The notes under the pieces are model-generated. The model searched no databases. It was not told the DNA's origin and was given only the letters and a program-made list of their open reading frames with translations. From Paragorgia papillata (taxonomy: Eukaryota > Cnidaria > Anthozoa > Scleralcyonacea > Coralliidae): a DNA stretch of 64,000 nucleotides. A program made the position numbers and the translations under genes. Position 1 is the first letter of the stretch, and the number at the start of each line of letters is the position of its first letter. The stretch lies in NCBI GenBank assembly GCA_035771165.1, contig JAWNZC010000351.1, positions 8,191,501 through 8,255,500 on the forward strand, read 5' to 3'. This document shows, piece by piece, positions 1 to 10,609 of this stretch.

Positions 1-640
1 ACTTATGACAGCTTTTCGTATGGCTTTTGTCCACTATGGGTTGCAATAGTGCAGATCCATCAAAACGCTTGAAATCAACGTGAGAGCCAATCAGGTTTGA
101 GGAAAATCGGTCAAAAAAGAGGTTGCATGCGATGGTGCAGATCCATCAAATTGATCAAACACCAATCAGATCTCTCTGCATACCGGCCAAAACTCTCAAA
201 GTAAACGCTGACCACCGGTCATCTCTGCCCGGTGTTTGCTGACTCGCAAACTATGATAAAATATAATTGGAAACCTAATCTCTGCGATCACTGAAGGCCA
301 TGCCTGAGCAGTCGCAGCATAACATTTTCTAGAAGACTCTGAGATTACGCACCCCATAGTGATTCGATTTTAGCTTGTTTGTTTGAATTTTCATCTATAT
401 AAAATAGAAACCGCAAACTTCGCTATTGTTTCGAAAACTGTAGTTTTACTGATGTTCAACCCAAACAGAATTTAATAATATACTATTTCAACTATTGTAT
501 AGTAACATGCAGTTCCAGGTTGAGCTTCCTGCAATACAGTATGTTTCATGTCAAACACACGTTGCTGAGCTCAGTACACGCTATATTTAAAAGTCAAAAC
601 TTCATACACATGTAAGATCTATTTAAGGGCCTGTTCATAT
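1..640. other. AT-rich intergenic sequence, no gene seen
   Basis: No ORF, splice-supported exon or RNA gene was found. The phrase GTGCAGATCCATCAAA occurs twice, about 85 bp apart near the left edge, each copy preceded by GTTGCA, which suggests a short local duplication or an old repeat edge. The rest is unremarkable AT-rich sequence. Confidence 0.5.
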
Positions 641-644
641 TTTA

Positions 645-1120
645 TTTTATTATTTTTATTATTTATTTTATTAACTACTTAACTGAACCGAGAGTGAGGT
701 CTTTACGGTAAAATATTAAACCGAGGTCTTGCTGTATTGACTGAGCGATAGCGAGGTTGATACGCTCAAGACCGAGTAGTTTATTATATGGCACCTTTTA
801 TTTCAAAATCAATCTTGTATTTCTTGGTCTTCGCTTCCTTTAACTTCATCAAAACACCGAACTAGCGTTATTTTCTTCTGTTTCTTTCTCGTCTGGATAC
901 CAGAATTTACTTTTATAATGTTCATCGTCGTCCATTTCATCTATTTTCGCCGTTTTTCGGCAATAAAAGTTTCTTATTAGGATTTTTTATTTGTTTCCAA
1001 TCGTAGGGCATTAACAATTTTCATAATGCCCGTGGGCATTACGGAGAAATCTCGCCCCGTCAGCAACCAATCACAGCGCGTGATTTTACCGGAAGTAATC
1101 CGTGCCATGTAATAATATAT
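645..1120 (+). mobile_element. MITE-type repeat, left copy of an inverted pair
   Basis: About 480 bp reappears in reverse complement at 5245-5745 with only scattered differences. The core is bounded by TTATATGGCAC on one side and GTGCCAT-TAATAA on the other, as in a short-TIR MITE. The outer part carries CTTTACGGTAAAATATTAAACC, which is itself part of a palindrome that is more complete in the right copy. No coding capacity is seen. The two copies could be independent insertions or the long arms of one 5-kb composite. Confidence 0.7.
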
Positions 1121-1129
1121 TTTATTAGC

Positions 1130-2110
1130 TTTGCCATACACATTTAATATACAAACCTAAACGCAGACATAAACACAGACCGCACCAAATAACTGCACGA
1201 GTCAGTAATAACAAGTTCTTAACATTTTGTTCAGGATTATTCATTCATTGTTTTAATTGTTACACACCTTCAACTTGAAAGTTATAATTTTTACAGTTAT
1301 CTAAGTATATCTAATTAATGGAAAAACTAAACTGCCAATAATTTACTTCCAATTAATCCACTTTTTTATTTACGATTTCTGTATTATTAGGAACTTAAAC
1401 ACTAAGCTATTTATGTGTCAACAGCATTATGTAAAACCTCAAATTAAATTCATCATTTAATACTCTTCTGATTTCTTCTTTTTCATTATTATGTTTCTCT
1501 ATTGTGTATTTGTGAAAGCAATGAAATCATAAACTAAACTAACTATATTTATACTGGATAAACTCTATTTACTTCTAGTAAACTGTTATCCCTAGAGGTC
1601 CAGTAAGGAAACTGGAGGAAACCAAACTATACCCCAGGAACAAACCTGTTGTAAATTTGGTAGAGTCAAACTGGAAACACTCTTCTCACATGCGGCCAAG
1701 GTGAAGTTTTCAATCAGATAACTGCACTAACCACTGTGCCACTAATACCCCACAGTTTTGATATTATGACACTATATATGGCACTATACATAAACGCAAT
1801 ATAAATATCATATATAGTCCTCATTAGCATCAGGACCAGTCAACTACAAATTGTGGATGTCAGCGGTCCAAAAGTGACTGACATTAGGGCATTACATAGG
1901 TAAAGAACATTTCAATGATTTCCAGGGGTTTCCAAGTTCGAGCAATGGTCAACTGCAATGTTAACTCAAAATAGACAGTGTACAGACAACTGAAACAATT
2001 GCGAAGTCCAAGCTCCGCTGGCAGATCTGATGGCATGTTTCTTTTCCAAAATGTTTTTAAAATTCAACCTTCCTGAAATGGCATCTTTCTACCTTTTGCA
2101 TCCATGTAAA
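1130..2110. other. Intergenic sequence, no gene seen
   Basis: There is no supported exon or RNA gene. Around 1590-1750 the text (CTGGAGGAAACC, CACTAACCACTGTGCCAC) looks like the tail of an old retroposed repeat, but I could not find a second copy in the window. Confidence 0.4.
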
Positions 2111-2115
2111 AAGGC

Positions 2116-2346
2116 ATTACAGTCGTTGGCACCTAAGCGTGTACACCGCCCGTCAAAACATGTTCTAAATTTAAGTCAAAGTTAACTGTTTTGAAATCAA
2201 CACCGTGGGATTGGCGAGACGTGATTGGCTAAGGGCACATTCATGTGACAATAATGCATTGGTTCGAAGGTATCGAATGAAAACCTAATATGTTTGCAAG
2301 GTAAACAATTAACTTTGTACACGCTTAGGTGCCAACGACTGTAATA
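2116..2346. mobile_element. Hairpin MITE, about 30-bp perfect TIRs
   Basis: The ends are perfect inverted repeats of about 30 bp, beginning ATTACAGTCGTTGGCACC and finishing with its reverse complement. The interior contains GATTGGCGAGACGTGATTGGCT. A diverged relative lies at 48597-48752. There is no ORF. Confidence 0.75.
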
Positions 2347-2421
2347 ACAACAAAAATAATTTGACAATTCTTAAGACACTACGTTGCTTCTTTAATCAGT
2401 CTGCTGTAACACACAAAAGCT

Positions 2422-2632
2422 TTCCCCATGCAATCTCGTTCCATGCAGCGGGCGGGAAACGAGAGGCTCTGGGATAATCCGTTCACGTCATCACAGGATT
2501 CTTGTTATCCGGAAGAAGAGTTATATAGAGTTCACTGTGTTCATCAGCCAATGAAATATCGATGTGAAACGGATTATCCCAGAGTCTCTCGTTTCCCGGG
2601 TGGGGAACGTGTGCTCTCGGAACGAGATTGAG
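2422..2632. mobile_element. Hairpin MITE with AATCTCGTTCC ends
   Basis: Two long arms (about 60-70 bp) are reverse complements. They share GGGAAACGAGAGGCTCTGGG and ATAATCCGTT on one side and the inverse on the other. The 67-residue ORF inside it is a by-product of the palindrome. Confidence 0.7.
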
Positions 2633-3638
2633 CTTTCCCATGAAAAGAGCACTCTAACAAAAAGGGCAGAGCAATCTCCAGCCCCCTACCCCCATCTAGT
2701 TGCAGGCCAGCCTGTTAGCACTAGTGACTGCTAGTTATTACTATATACGCATTATAATAAGTAATACACATGTTTCTGTTTTTCCTTATTTTACATTAAA
2801 CTCTGCAGTATGTCACCTATAGTCTATTTCCCAGTTGACACATGTACGCTTGTGTACCTATTACTCTTTGTAGTACGAGAGTGAACATGGCCAACTATTG
2901 CGGTCATTGAGCCTGCGAGGCGCAAGCGGATGCCTCCATGGGGTCAACAAAATATAAAGCAAAATCTCTATAAAATACATAGGAGTCGAGATAAAAACAT
3001 CAAATTTATAAAAAGACTACTTCTAATTTCGCATTTGCCAACATGGATTAGTATTCTTAAAGTATATACGACCATTCCGGTTAAATAAAACAATGTTAAA
3101 AATATCATCTTATGTTTCCTTTCAAAATTCCAATTTTGAAAGTGCAGACATAAAACTTTATATACAAACTTAATCAAAATCCACTGATTTATCGAACTTC
3201 ACTTCATCATATCTAAAATCGTATAAATGCGTCGCGGTTTGCCAACATGAAGTGCACAAATTAAATATGGTCACTCGCTACTCACGAAATTTGGTTGCCA
3301 TGACTAGTGGGGGCATGTTTCCTTTCGGCCAGCAAAGTCAGGTCTTTCCAGTGAGTGCTCCAAGTAATTGTACGCCATGATTGCTAGGTCGCTTGCCTAC
3401 TACCAGTTTACCGTACTACCTGATTCAAACCCATATTTTTGATCAAAAAAACACCCTAACAACATATTATATGGTATCGAAATGATCGCCATAATCTTTA
3501 CTTTTGAACGCCGCAAACGTTTGTGGGGTATGTGTAACACAGTCATTGCTATCAGCGGTTAAAGCAATAGACAATTTACTTCCGGTTATTTTCCCGCGAA
3601 TTAATACCGCGAATATTATAATTGTTTGAATCACAATA

Positions 3639-4193
3639 ATGTCAGATTTGTCAGATGAACTTCATAAATATTGTAATTTTGAAAAATTTAAAAGAGATAT
3701 TGTTGTCGATACGAATCATAGCCTTCAATACGTGAGTAAGCAGTGCGTCAAGTCTGAAGAAGTTGTTTTTACAGTACATATAACGAATGATGTCCTGAAA
3801 CGTTGGCATGACTTTAAAAATACCCAAAGCTTGAATGGCATTAAGACCTTTAGTTTCGTCGAACTATTGAATGTTTTCCTCGCTCAAAACCATGCTATTG
3901 TGATCAAGAAAAATTGTAGCAGAATCGAGGAACGGTTAAGAAGATATATACTTCAGCAACTAAAGCCAAATCGTGTGGGAAAAGACGCGGTGATTTTGTT
4001 AGATTTTGTAAACAAAGCAAAAGTATTGCAATCCACATTAATGAAGTTTTGACGGCAGCTGAATTGGAGAAAGCATTATGTGATCTGAAGGCCACTAAAG
4101 ATGCACTAGAAGCGGAAAATTATATACTCCAGCAACGGTGTAGTGACTTGTACCACAATCTATTGCCAACAATCTATAGTACACTACAGTACT
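3639..4193 (+). pseudogene. Unrecognised coiled-coil ORF, apparently frameshifted
   Basis: An ATG at 3639 opens a 137-codon ORF (start MSDLSDELHKYCNFEKF) that stops at 4050. Just before the stop, another frame reads EVLTAAELEKALCDLKATKD and on through ALEAENYILQQRCSDLYHNL to a stop at 4191-4193. That segment is a convincing coiled coil with leucine heptads. The two pieces look like one protein of about 185 residues broken by an indel near 4000-4045; a spliced or programmed shift is less likely. I do not recognise the family. It lies inside the inverted 480-bp pair and converges with the minus-strand exon at 4255-4407, so it may belong to a transposon or be an old retained host fragment. Confidence 0.4.
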
Positions 4194-4254
4194 AGAGTAC
4201 ATCTCATCAAAAATCATGCGTAATTTCCAATTATTGAGTTGATTTGACACTTAC

Positions 4255-4407
4255 ATTGTTCATTCTTCGTCGATAAATAATCCTCTCAACAGTATAAATA
4301 TCAGGAAGAGTCTTCCTTGGTCTTTTAGGCGCCGTATTGTATAAAACAACAGACGAAAAATTGTTTAACTGTGCGTAGTCCACGCTGTGAAGATTTCTTC
4401 TCGCCAT
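4255..4407 (-). CDS. Possible first exon with chromodomain-like start
   Basis: The minus strand from ATG 4407 reads 51 codons (starts MARRNLHSVDYAQL, ends VERIIYRRRMNN) and stops exactly at a strong splice donor, GTAAGT, in phase 0. The segment IYTVERIIYRRR resembles the opening strand of a chromodomain (YxVExIlxxR), but the rest of such a domain would be in a following exon that I could not find. The upstream in-frame reading continues to 4647 but looks non-coding. It could belong to a transposable element, since chromodomains occur in several, or be the orphan first exon of a dead gene. Confidence 0.3.
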
Positions 4408-4784
4408 GTTGAAATTTAAAACAGTGGGTTTGGAGGTTTGGTACTTGTGTAAATTATCTGGAAACGCCGCTGTACAAAATGTTCTACACATGACCGCAAT
4501 AGTTGGCCATGAATTATATACCTCTCCTATATATATGGCTACGATATAGCAGGCTATTACTGTTCTGAATTGGACCAATTCGATGACTCCGCCGCTAATG
4601 TCTTTAACTGAAAAACTTTTACGATGACTTTTGTTGATCCCATGCACCGAGCCATTTTATCCAGCCTTCAAAAATCATTAATAATTCATGACGGGAAAAC
4701 ACAAAGGAAATCATACCAATGTCCGTGGTTTTATATATATCGGATAAAGAAACCTCCTGATTTACATAAACTTTAGCTTTGATT

Positions 4785-5000
4785 TTCTCGGCTTATCATG
4801 AGCCGGCTAGCCCGGTTAAATAGGCTCACACGATTGATTAGGATCTCACTGTGGTTTGAAATTCGCATAAACTAAACGTACAAAGAAGAATTGATTTAGT
4901 TTAGATGAAACGAATCCTAACGTTGATTAAAATCTATTTTTGTGGTCGAGGAAAGAATTTCGTGACACGAGTCAGCCCGGCTCATGTAAAAAGCCCCTTA
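4785..5000. mobile_element. MITE fragment, CATGAGCC/GGCTCATG ends
   Basis: The ends carry ATCATGAGCCGG and CCGGCTCATGTAAA in inverted orientation. The interior (GATTAGGATC, TTTAGATGAAACGAATC, CGAGGAAAGAATTTCGTGAC) matches the reverse complement of 22500-22740, which carries the same set of motifs. The family therefore has two diverged copies in the window. There is no ORF. Confidence 0.55.
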
Positions 5001-5039
5001 GGCAACCGCCATGCATGAACTTACCAAATGGGTCGTTTT

Positions 5040-5140
5040 TGAAGCTATTTAAAACATTCGCAGTACGTGTTTTATCCGATCTAAAACACTCGGCTATCGC
5101 TTCGTGTTTTAAATCTGATAAAACACTGCTGCCCATGTTC
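5040..5140. repeat. Short imperfect palindrome, GTGTTTTATCCGAT type
   Basis: GTGTTTTATCCGATCTAAAA is followed by a 10-20 bp loop and GTGTTTTAAATCTGATAAAA, which together form an imperfect hairpin. It is likely a small MITE. Confidence 0.4.
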
Positions 5141-5244
5141 AATATTACTTTTCGAACGCTTTATTTACTCGAAAGCGTCTATACATTGTAGCAATCGGGG
5201 TATACCAGGCGGGAATCGTAATCTTGTTATAAAAATTATAATAT

Positions 5245-5745
5245 TTTATTATATGGCACGGATTACTTCCGGTAAAATCACGCGCTGTGATTGGTTGCTG
5301 ACGGGGCGAGATTTCTCCGTAATGCCCGCGGGCATTATGAAAATTGTTAATGCCCTACGATTGGAAACAAACAAAAAATCCTAATAAGAAACGTTTATTG
5401 CCGAAAAAACGGCGAAAATAGATGAAATAGACGACGATGAACATTATAAAAGTAAATTCTAGTATCCAGACGAGAAAGAAACAGAAGAAAACACTGCAAG
5501 TTCGGTGTTTTGACGAAGTTAAAGGAAGCGAAAACCAAGAAATACAAGATTGATTTTGAAATAAAAAGTGCCATATAATAAGCTACTTAATAACCTCGAC
5601 CGTTCGGTCTTTACGGTAAAATATTAAACCTCGGTCTTGAGCGTATTAACCTCGCTATCGCTCGGTCAATTAATACAGCAAGACCTCGGTTTAATATTTT
5701 ACTGTAAAGACCTCACTCTCGGTTATTAAGTAGTTAATAATTATT
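5245..5745 (-). mobile_element. MITE-type repeat, right copy of inverted pair
   Basis: Reverse-complement copy of 645-1120. It additionally retains the full palindromic module (CTTTACGGTAAAATATTAAACC and its inverse) around 5610-5745. Between the two copies lie 4.1 kb with two decayed ORFs. Confidence 0.7.
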
Positions 5746-5751
5746 GCCTCG

Positions 5752-5830
5752 TAAGTAAGCATAACGAAATTATTGAATAAAGAACTAACGTTTTGTCACC
5801 AGCCAGCGGCATCATCAGAGTGTAACTCCT
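5752..5830 (-). mobile_element. Penelope-like 3' tail fragment (hammerhead-like)
   Basis: On the minus strand the text CTCTGATGATGCCGCTGGCT is followed by GGTGACAAAACGTTAGTTC and a stretch resembling a retroelement tail. It resembles the CTGATGA...GAAACGT tail of Penelope-like elements but is degenerate. This is a weak family assignment from pattern only. Confidence 0.3.
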
Positions 5831-6331
5831 GTATATTGGCGAAACATGCCGAAATTTACCGGAAACAAAGTTTCTCAATCAGCCTTATCTAGTATATCTC
5901 CACACACGTGAGTCAAACTGGTCATCCTATCTCGTTTGGTGACTTTTCTATTTTATCATCTGGTAATTCAGAATTTAATGTCCTCCGGTGAAAGCTTACT
6001 CATATCAAAAATAAATCCGTCACCCAATGTTAATATTGGATCCTTTTCTTTAATGTTATTCTGATTTCTCACCTTCGGGTGACTCGTCACTTCTGACGTC
6101 TCTCTCACTTATCATTTTCCCATCACACCTATTTTTGTAATCACCTAAGTATAAAGCTGAGACAATTTTGTAAATATTTATCACTCTGATGATGTTACGA
6201 TTTTTGATTTATCATGGATTTTTACGAATTATTTGTTGGGCGGTAATTTTTATAACAAGATTGCGTCTATACATGTCAGCGCTGACGGTCAACAGATAAT
6301 TGTATCAAAGTTATCTCCTACATCGTGCAAC

Positions 6332-6560
6332 TAGGGGAAGCACGGGTAGCTCTGTCCAAAGTTAAGCCCAATTGGACGGGGTTAAATGGATGGGTGATTG
6401 CTTGGAACAGACCTAATTGTCACGGGCTTGAGCTTGGAACTCATGTGAGTAGAGTTATCTCTCCTGTGCTTCGAGGGTTTTTCTCCAGGTCCCCCCCCCC
6501 CCCTTTTTTCCGTAAAATCAACAATTCGATCTTAGGAGACTACAAGCTTGTAAGGGACCT
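6332..6560 (+). mobile_element. SINE with tRNA-like 5' part and 5S rRNA-like core, copy 1
   Basis: Reads AGGGGAAGCACGGGTAGC, then AAGTTAAGCCCAATTGGACG, GGGTTAAATGGATGGGTGAT and TGCTTGGAACAGACC. These match in order the 5S rRNA internal-control region (AAGCTAAGC, GGTTAGTACTTGGATGGG, GACCGCCTGGGAATACC). A unique tail follows (GGAACTCATGTGAGTAGAG, TCTCCTGTGCTTCGAGGG). The same body occurs on the minus strand at 30492-30722 and, more decayed, at 17690-17905. A poly-C run interrupts this copy near 6489. Confidence 0.75.
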
Positions 6561-6704
6561 CGAGTCCTAATAATTGTTGTTTCTCCGGTATCATGCAGTT
6601 ACTGTACTTTGCCGAATTCTACTTTGGGCTGGCAGCTTTTTATGTTTACCTTGACAATAATTTTCACATAACTTAAGTGTTCGATCTTTTTTCTTCCTAA
6701 TTGT

Positions 6705-6955
6705 ATGGCAACTCCAAAATTTCAACACCCTTAAGATTATGAAAAATGTCGTCAAAATTTCGGCGATATTGATTTTCGTTTTTTAGTTGTTGAGGTTTTT
6801 ATAAAATGCATGCAAGTAAGACATGTGATGATGTCAAATAAGGAAAGCAGAATTGTGGAAGATTTAATATCGTGTAAATCATCAAAGCCGCTGATCAAAA
6901 TCTCTCAAACTTTACAGGTATTATAGGACACCAATCTGAAGAGGATAGTTCAAGT
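6705..6955 (+). repeat. Diverged dispersed repeat, copy A
   Basis: It aligns loosely with 34680-34905. Shared landmarks in the same order are a GTCGT/GTCAT...TTCG.CGATAT block, GATGATGTCAAATAAGGAAAG versus GATGACGTAAGATAAGGAAAG, TCTCAAA and CTGAA.AGGATAG. The family is unknown. Confidence 0.45.
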
Positions 6956-7205
6956 TACACAGTCCCCTGCATAGCAACAGGTTAATTTTTACACCTCTTA
7001 ATGTAAAAAATAGAATACACAGGTAGCCAAAATTAGTGAGCAGCCGAGAAGAAAATAATTTTATCAGAAAAAATCCATAAGAAAAGCAAATTAAAGTACT
7101 TTTTTTAGAATGTCTGGAAGTGAAGAGAACGAGACAATTGAACCACTTGAATGAAACCACTTGAATGAAAAAAATACTGACAAAACAATACTGAAATAGA
7201 CTAAT

Positions 7206-7711
7206 GAGGGGCCTGTACCAGGCCCCCAAAATCTCGCCATCCCGACCAATTTTCCCTTCAAATCCCGTTATCCCGCCATGCTTAATCCTAATTTCCCGTT
7301 CCTACCATTTTTTTTCTGATATTGTTTAAATGACAAGATTAATTCCGTGAATTTCATCTGCTCATAATTCACATAATTGCTTTCGAAAATTGATGTAAAG
7401 TAGATGCGATTCAAAACAATGATGCAATCAGTTTGTTGTTTATTTATTTTGTTGGGCATGATGGTTAATCTTTGACAGCACAAAAAAAAACAAAAAAAAA
7501 ACATACTAGAAATTTTGGTCACAAATCCCGTATCCCGCTAAATCATGCGCTTCTTTCCCACATCACGCCATGATTTTTTTATTTATCCCGCTTCCCGCGA
7601 TGATACAAAATCCTGCTTCCCGCTTGATATTTTTCTTAAAATTAAATCCGAATCCCACTTGAAATTTTGGCCTTTCCCGCCATCGATCCGCAAAACCGGT
7701 ACAGGCCCCTC
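7206..7711. mobile_element. MITE with GAGGGGCCTGTACC ends and 6-bp TSD
   Basis: The ends are GAGGGGCCTGTACC and GGTACAGGCCCCTC, exact inverses, flanked on both sides by ACTAAT (7200-7205 and 7712-7717), a clean 6-bp target-site duplication. The interior is rich in short TCCCG(C) reiterations. The ORFs within it are not conserved coding. Confidence 0.8.
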
Positions 7712-7740
7712 ACTAATACATGCAAAAGACGTATCTATAC

Positions 7741-8405
7741 GTCCTTCAAGTTTAGAGGGTTAAGGGACTAAGGCCTACGCTAAACGTCGCACAATAGACG
7801 AAATAAATTAAGACGAATATACGAATGTTGGATTCGAATTAACTTCGTCGGAAATGCGACGTCGAATTATTAAACGTCGAATTTCTTGGGTCAAGAAGTC
7901 GTTTTGAATCCAAGTAAAAACAATTAAATTCGACTGAAATTCGGCTTGAAACATGGCACCAAATTTTCACAGACAGAAGTGAAACATTTAATTCGACGCG
8001 ATGATAATTCGTCGTGTATCTCAAACACGCATTATCGTCGAATTATCCGTCTGACTCAGACGAATTTAATATTGCCGAGACGAATTTAATTCATGTGTCG
8101 AATTTAATCTAGTAGTATACGTCGCAGTTTCGTTGGATAAAATTCAAACAATTAAATTCGCATGAATTAAATTATTCGTCTATTGTGCGACGTTTAGCGC
8201 AGGCCTATAACTTTACTCAGCTTTACCCGTCCTTCTATGGAAAATTTTTCATATCACAAGAAGTACTACTAACCGTCATCCTGCTTGTGCAAATAAAGAT
8301 TTCGCTGTTCAAAAGCCTGATTTTCATTGGGTGTACCTGATCGCGTGATTTTAAAATTCATATATATCTCACCACGCATGGAAGCATATATATGGTACCG
8401 ACTTT
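7741..8405 (+). repeat. Segmental duplication unit 1, contains a hairpin MITE
   Basis: This block and 9642-10232 share both a MITE and its flanks on each side (left flank TTTAGAGGGTTAAGGGAC, right flank TTTACTCAGCTTTACCCG and a further 150 bp). The duplication therefore copied a chromosomal segment and not only a transposon. Confidence 0.8.
7771..8206. mobile_element. Hairpin MITE, AGGCCTACGCTAAACGTCGC ends
   Basis: Terminal inverted repeats of about 32 bp with one mismatch start AGGCCTACGCTAAACGTCGC. The interior is built from many ACGAATTTAA and TTAATTCGAC steps. It is related in style to 21416-21812. Confidence 0.75.
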
Positions 8406-8409
8406 GAGA

Positions 8410-9090
8410 TATAGGAATTCAAATCAAATATAACACTTGTAAGGGTTCTAAAAACATCGCGTGACAGTTGAAATACTTGCAGAGATAAGCGATTTATTAA
8501 CTTTGGCCACCAGTGCACGTCTTCTCTCAAGTGCTGACCATTTTGGAATGGTCGAGTCAAACCTAACTATAATTAAAATATTCGACTATAAAATGCATCA
8601 CAAGTGAGGCAAGTCTGTACTCGATCGTCAGATCTGTGATGGATTTGGTTTATGTGATTCAGTGATTAGTTTATATGAAAAACATTAAGCGAACTTAATC
8701 AAACTGATGCCAATCAAATAATTGACTGGTCAATTAATTTGATTTAACTCGATTAAAAACCATTATCATGAACCACGCCGCTCTTGCGTTAGATAATCCA
8801 TGATGCTCTCATAGATTTGAAGCGAGTTTGACTTAGATTGAGTGATTCGACATTGTCTTCATATACGTTGGACTTATGATGAATTTGTGATGGATTTAAC
8901 TAGCTAAAAATATTTAGATTTGACTCAACACAAGAACGATGTCTAAACTGGGTCATACTTGAGGAAGGTTCCACAAACTTTGAGTGACGTTATTACAGAA
9001 AACAAAGATTTTTTTGAGCAGGAAGTTAGAGGTCTGAAAGCTAATTAATCGTTGCCGATGAAGATGACTTGAAATTTATTTTTTTTCAGT
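8410..9090. other. Intergenic sequence, no gene seen
   Basis: AT-rich sequence with several ATTGAT/GATTTGA-rich stretches. No supported exon was found. Confidence 0.4.
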
Positions 9091-9099
9091 TTGGTGATC

Positions 9100-9392
9100 T
9101 GTTACTGTCGTGACAATAGAAGCGTTCCTAAAAATATTGTTGCAATATATTCCTGAAGTTGAACAATTCATTTGATAAGATTCGTTGACAACTTCCTGTT
9201 TTGAATTATGTTTTCAATTTGATTGGTGTTTGGCAAATAATCCTTTTTCTTATTGATTGTTTAAAAAACAGAAACCAATCAAATTCAAAACAGGAAGTTA
9301 GCAATACTTTTCATCAAATGAATTGGTCAATTTGAGGAATATATTGCAACGATATTTTAGGAACGCTTCTATTGCCACGACAGTAATATGTG
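9100..9392. mobile_element. Long hairpin MITE
   Basis: Arms of more than 100 bp pair across a short loop around 9235. The left arm has TTACTGTCGTGACAATAGAA, GCGTTCCTAAAAATATTG and ACTTCCTGTTTTGAATT; the right arm contains their inverses. The ORF 9314-9559 on the minus strand is part of this palindrome. Confidence 0.75.
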
Positions 9393-9641
9393 AAAAGTTC
9401 CAAAAGATTTTGATTGATAATTTTGATGATAGACACAATATTAAATTCCACTTGCTTTGTTATTTGCGTAGTATAAAAATCTAGATAACTCAAGAACAAT
9501 CTATGTATCGCCAACGACATTTTTCCTATATACAAGAGCTTTCGTTCAAAACAAATCAAAATTTGGAGCTAGTGGCACTTATAAACCTCTTCATAATCGT
9601 GGGGGTTTCCTATTGACAGGTAAAATTGTCTGATGTTAGCC

Positions 9642-10232
9642 AAATACAAAGTTTAGAGGGTTAAGGGACGAAGGCCTACGCTACAAACGTATCTAATTCG
9701 AATTAACTTCGTCGGTAATGCGACGTAAATGCGCGACGTCGAGTTAAATGTCGAATTTCAGTCGAATTTAATTGTTTTTACTTGGACTCGTGGATCCTCA
9801 AAACGACTTCTTGAAAACATGGCACCGACAGAAGATAAACATTTAATTCGACGCGACGATAATTCGTCGTGTAACTCAAACACGCACAATGATCGTCGCA
9901 TTATCCGTCTGACTCAGACGAATTTAATTGCCGAGACGAATTTAACTCGTGTGTTGAATTTAATCTAGGTATACGTCGCAGTTTCGTCGAATAGAATTCA
10001 AACAGTCAAATTCGTATGAATTAAATTCGTCTATTGTGCGACGTTTACTCAGCTTTACCCGTTCTTCTATGGAAAATTTTTCATATCACAAGAAGTACTA
10101 ATTCGCCAATCTGTCATCCTGCTTGTGCAAATAAAGATTTCGCAGTTCAAAAGCCTGATTTTCATTGGGTGTACGTGATCGCGTGATTTTAAAATTAATT
10201 TACATCTCACCACGCAAGCACCATATATCTTT
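9642..10232 (+). repeat. Segmental duplication unit 2
   Basis: Direct repeat of 7741-8405, offset by about 1.9 kb, including the MITE (9672-10050) and flanking unique sequence on both sides. Small indels inside the MITE show that the copies have since diverged. Confidence 0.8.
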
Positions 10233-10489
10233 TGTAGGCTGTTTGACAGAACCATGCATGATCACACCCAATATTTTTAAACTGCTAAAGATATTTGTTC
10301 TGAAAAGAAGGAATCCTACTGTTTTATTGATATCTATATATGCATGTGATTAAATAATCGGAATCAAATGAAGCCAGATATTATAGCCACTGTATTTATA
10401 AAAAAAATATTGCTGAAAATATATGTGTATCAAGCTTTCGTCATGAGTTTAAAAAAGTAGTGTGATACGTATAGGATGCAATGTTTATA

Positions 10490-10605
10490 GCCATCTGTTG
10501 TTTAAATAACGAAATCACTGTTTCGAGCGGAGCCCTTCATGGCTTCATCAGAGTAAAATGTGATATATTATACTCTGATGAAGGGCTTAATTCGCTCAAG
10601 ACGTC
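10490..10605. mobile_element. Penelope-like tail fragments, hammerhead-like, head to head
   Basis: The minus strand has CTCTGATGAAGCCATGAAGG followed by GCTCCGCTCGAAAC. The plus strand, 30 bp away, has CTCTGATGAAGGGCTTAATT then CGCTCAAGACGTC. Both follow the CTGATGA...CGCTCGAAACGTC pattern typical of the 3' ends of Penelope-like retroelements. They may be remnants of two insertions in opposite orientation. Confidence 0.4.
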
Positions 10606-10609
10606 AGTA

